64,000 nt of DNA from Augochlora pura (taxonomy: Eukaryota; Arthropoda; Insecta; Hymenoptera; Halictidae), in assembly GCF_028453695.1 (NCBI RefSeq), contig NC_135774.1, forward strand, positions 8,308,001 through 8,372,000. The letters run 5' to 3'. The notes beneath the pieces were generated by a model. The model was given only the letters and a program-made list of their open reading frames with translations, searched no databases and was not told where the DNA came from. Numbering within the stretch: position 1 is the stretch's first letter; each line of letters starts with the position of its first letter. A program made the translations under genes and the position numbers. Of this stretch, positions 60,186-64,000 are shown in pieces.

Positions 60186-61559
60186 TCGAATGGTGACTCT
60201 GAGGCACCGCCAAAATTCTTACAGAACGTTCCAAAATAATTTCTACATAATATATAGAATTTCTATATAATATATATCTTCATAATTATTATGAAAGATT
60301 AGATTTCAAAAATTATTGAAGGTATAACTGTTGTTGCATGAGTTACAAGATTCAATTTCGTATGAATAAAATACGTTTTGTAATATAAAATGGAAATGAT
60401 ATATGTCAGAATTCAATTTCGTATAAATAAGATATGTTTTGTAATATAAAATGGATGAAGGATTGACTTTGATCTCAGCAAAGAGGTTTTAACCCTTTAC
60501 GGTTGTATGTCTATTCTCAGCCAACAAAGCTATTTATTTGTTCTTATTTTGATATAAAAACATATTATTGTGTTACTTATATTTGAACGTTAAGAGAATG
60601 AATAAATTTTGTTTTTTCTGCTTCATCTTTGTATATTATTTTTTACTGTACAGTCAAAGAAAATTAATTTTGCATGACATTCATGTATGAACTTAGCACG
60701 ATCGCAAGGAATTAAAAATGTACAAATATATAAATGATCAAAATATGTAGTCCGTCGTTCAAAGTTGAATAATTTCTTTTATAGAACAAAGCAATCTGTA
60801 ATTTCAGGAATTCAAATGTCACTATAGTTTTTCAATAATTCTTCAAGAAGTTTTACTAATTATTTGCATCTACTCCTTCGCTTAAGGAAGCAGCAACAAC
60901 TTGCGGATGTCAAAACTGTGATTCCTGATCTGTGATGATTATATGAAAATATAATAATAGTAACAATAGTAATAATAATATTGATATTATCGTTAATATT
61001 CTATATTTATTTATAATATCCGTAATATTCTCCCAAATCTCCGAATCTAAGAGAGTTAGCTAATGCGCAGACAGAAAAACCGTCGTAATTCACGAAGGCA
61101 ACGGTGTAATATGACCGAAATATGTGCTCTTCAAGGTTGCGTGACGAAGCTGTTCAAGTGTCGCGGGAAACCTGCTTAAGAAACGAAGCGAAGAAACTAG
61201 GCGAACAAATGAAAAAAAAAACATCGGTTTGCAACGACTCGTGCTCCTATTTTAACAAAGGGACCAGCTTCTGACCGTCCGGGGACAAAGACTGTCGCAC
61301 GTGGGTGGTTGCCGCTCATGGGGTATCTGCAACATGTCACTCGACTGCACGGTAAAATACGAACGCAGGGGAAGCGGATACATGGTGAGTTTTCGGGACA
61401 CCGTGCGTGCCGACCTTCATTGACGATCCTTCGGAAATGTTCTGCACTTTTCGGTTTCGGTGGTCCAGGTTTCTGTAATTCGGCACCACTGCACACAAGC
61501 AATAGATCTTAGGTTGTCCGCATTAGTAAACGAGCATGTAGTTGCTGTTTATTTTCTTG

Positions 61560-61770
61560 TTGCTTCTGTGGAACTTTTAAAATATTATTATTATTGTATA
61601 TTATATTAAAATATTGTTATTATCATATATTACGTTAAAATACTACTATTATTATGTATTATATTGAAATATTATTATCATATATTATATTAAAATATTA
61701 TTATTATATATTATATAAAAATATTATTATATATATCACATTAAAATACTATTATTATTATTATAAGCAC
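61560..61770. repeat. AT-rich repeat (TTAAAATATTATTATTATATATTA)
   Basis: Six to seven imperfect copies of a roughly 35-base unit. Confidence 0.7.
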
Positions 61771-61787
61771 TGGCTTTCGAACATCGT

Positions 61788-61984
61788 TTAACACTAAACC
61801 TACCGAACAGTGCAATTGATTGATGCCCATTGTTCTATAAAAGCGAGTTATTTAGATTTCGAACAATGTTTACTAAAACAGTTGCTCCAATAATGTATTT
61901 TGTTCAATCGTGTCCCATGAAAGTGTGTTTATAACTTTTATAATTGTGAAACGAGGAACGAGTCATTTGACCGTAGCAGGTTAA
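61788..61984. mobile_element. TTAA-flanked MITE, 197 bp
   Basis: The left end TTAACACTAAACCTACCGA closely resembles the ends of the 45158 element. The right end on the reverse strand, TTAACCTGCTACGGTCAAAT, is more diverged but shares the ACGG...TCAAAATGAC-like motif with that element. Confidence 0.6.
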
Positions 61985-62424
61985 TTTTTGCTGATTCGGC
62001 TGTAAAAATTTATGTCAATGTAGGTTAATTAATTCTACTAACAGTTCTATATTTTTTAATATATTTTGTATTTTATATTTATTTTGTTTCAATTCTCTTT
62101 TTTTATTTATCGCGAAAAGTATTTAATGTTTAAAAAATTTAATAATAACATAGGATCTTGTTGTAGTACAATATAACATTTTTACCTCAATAATAGATAA
62201 CAAAGTTGGAGGGAACAAAGTATTGGAAGTTTATAATGTCCATTGGAACAGGAAACCACGACAGTATTGGTTGCGTACTTTTATTGGATAATAATAATGG
62301 ACAACATTCAGTAGTCTCTGATTCGTGCATGGTTCAATTCAGTCAACAAATCTTCATTAAAATCGCGAAGCGATAGAAGCCAGACACTCCACAGAAGCTC
62401 TACAGAATGTTTCGGTTTAGTGGC

Positions 62425-62496
62425 GTGTATAAAACTTTTAACACGTTCGACAGAGTGGAGTGTATAAAAATTTTAACACGTTCGACAGAATGGCGT
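62425..62496. repeat. 36-bp direct duplication
   Basis: GTGTATAAAACTTTTAACAC and GTGTATAAAAATTTTAACAC, each followed by GTTCGACAGA(G/A)TGG. Confidence 0.75.
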
Positions 62497-63670
62497 AATT
62501 CCTCTTTTTTGAGCTCAGCGAGGGAAAAAACTGTAAGCTGTAGAAATTAATTCGGTCATTTATGATTTCGACACTTTTGAATATTATAAAAAATGAAAGG
62601 CATAGTGACATGTATTATTATTGAAGTTATATATTTTCTAAGAATGCATATTTGTATATTAGTTTTATGGAAATTATTTATTGCCTGCGATTTGCAGATT
62701 ATTTGTACAATTTTAAAATATGTGAAGTAATAGTAATATTTTAAGACATAAATTTTTGAGGTTAATACTGAAAGAGTTGTGTACGTGTGTAGAACAGAAA
62801 GTATACCCTTTATACTAATCAATTTTGGACGTAAGTGTACTTAATAGTCTCAATAGGAACGCAGATTCATTGATTAAAAAAAGAATATAAACTTTCATTT
62901 AAAAAGTTGTACTTGCCTTTGTTTTTTATTTAATTAAAGCTTTTATGCAAATTTTCATTAAAATGATTTATTATAATCATAATATTGTCATTATAAAGTT
63001 TAACACTTCTGAAAGAAATGTAAAAAAGTCACAGAGATACATTCTTTACACTTCTCCTAAAAATCGCCGCGATCCTTATAAACATTTTAATTAAAAGTTA
63101 AGATGATTTGTTATTATCGTGTTAAAACTACTCACCAGTTTTAAAAATGATATTAAATACAACTTATGAAAATAAAATCAAATAGATACATATTTCGTCG
63201 ATGCTGTAGGTTTGAAAAAGTGCATTGATTTTTCTAATAAAAATGATGTCTGAATTATTACAAGAATCTAATATACTTGGTAAATGTTGTAAAATTGAAT
63301 AGTTGCAATTTATAGTCGTAGAAAGATGAAAACAATTTAAAAATGTCAATATATTATTTTTAATTCACTGGAATAATTCAAGAAAAATTTTTCTACCTAG
63401 TTCCGTATCTCTTAGAGTTGACAATTTTTATTTTACTTAAAAATCAATAGTTTAGTTATGAGTATAATACTGATACTTATAATGTGTAATGTATAATGTA
63501 TAATACTGATATTTCACCACAGAAAAATGACGAGATTTCGGATTTTCTACATTAATCTATTGTGCAGCGACACCCGTACTCCAGGTGTCATTACGTCTTT
63601 GTCGATCGCTCCACCTGACAATCCCGATGACTAATTTTTATTAGTTTATTGCAGAAGTCTTTCGGAGGAA

Positions 63671-63707
63671 GGTGCTCGCGCGCAGACGGTGCGCGAGCAC
63701 CTATATA
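63671..63707 (+). promoter_or_regulatory. GC hairpin followed by TATATA
   Basis: GGTGCTCGCGC (63671-63681) and GCGCGAGCACC (63691-63701) form a perfect 11-bp stem, directly followed by TATATAC. Downstream sequence to the window end is GC-rich; possibly a promoter of a gene outside the window. Confidence 0.3.
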
Positions 63708-64000
63708 CTTGACCTATACACACGAGCCGCTGTACGGTCAAGTCGTATCGAGGGAATCTTATCGCTGTGCAAAGTACACGGGACTCAAGATGGCAGAGTT
63801 CTCTTCGGCGCTTTGATGTGGGTGTGCTCGCCGCGATATTGCGGTAACGCGGGTTCCTGGAAGCGTCCCGACGAAAAAGAGGCCCCGACGATCATTTATT
63901 TCCTCAGATAAACCGTAATCGGTCCCGTCGAAACCGATGATGTCAGAGCTCCCGTTCTGTCGCACCATTTTCACTACGGGCTCCCCTTCTCCGGCGACCA

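Noticed and set aside
1..64000. tRNA, rRNA and CRISPR signals
   Set aside because: No B-box-like GGTTCGAATCC in a plausible tRNA context, no rRNA segments and no regularly spaced short repeats with unique spacers were seen.

Overview
This is an AT-rich eukaryotic window with compact introns, GT-AG splicing and scattered GC-rich islands. It carries three protein genes, all on the + strand. Protein sequence, exon structure and the many short inverted-repeat elements fit an insect, most likely a hymenopteran (a bee-like genome). The taxon is inference; no search was possible.

Layout. 1-12217: no recognisable coding sequence; degenerate tandem repeats, short inverted-repeat elements and GC-rich islands at about 6.6-7.3 kb and 9.4-10 kb. 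12218-20304: the 3' eight exons of a cGMP-dependent protein kinase (foraging/PKG), from the end of the first cyclic-nucleotide domain to the stop; the 5' exons were not found. 20305-25657: 3' UTR and spacer with a GGCCGGCC minisatellite, a terminal-inverted-repeat element and a 16-bp minisatellite. 25658-30265: a complete 11-exon PIWI-clade Argonaute of 934 residues (Ago3/PIWIL2-like) whose fourth catalytic residue is Arg instead of His. 30266-35526: spacer and the probable GC-rich promoter/5' UTR of the next gene, including a 198-bp tandem duplication. 35527-44855: a complete insulin receptor substrate (chico/IRS) of 1072 residues in eight exons, with PH, PTB and nine YxxM motifs. Its 3.1-kb third intron holds two possible extra exons: a phase-matched terminal exon encoding a membrane tail and a 303-bp in-frame cassette. 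44856-64000: about 19 kb without recognisable genes, with several short DNA-transposon-like elements (TTAA-, TA- and hAT-type), long hairpins and GC-rich islands.

The genes act in different systems: cGMP signalling linked to feeding behaviour, piRNA silencing of transposons in the germline, and insulin/PI3K signalling. Their shared strand and proximity may be incidental. Exon boundaries were read by eye from reading frame, splice signals and family knowledge. All three models keep frame through every junction.
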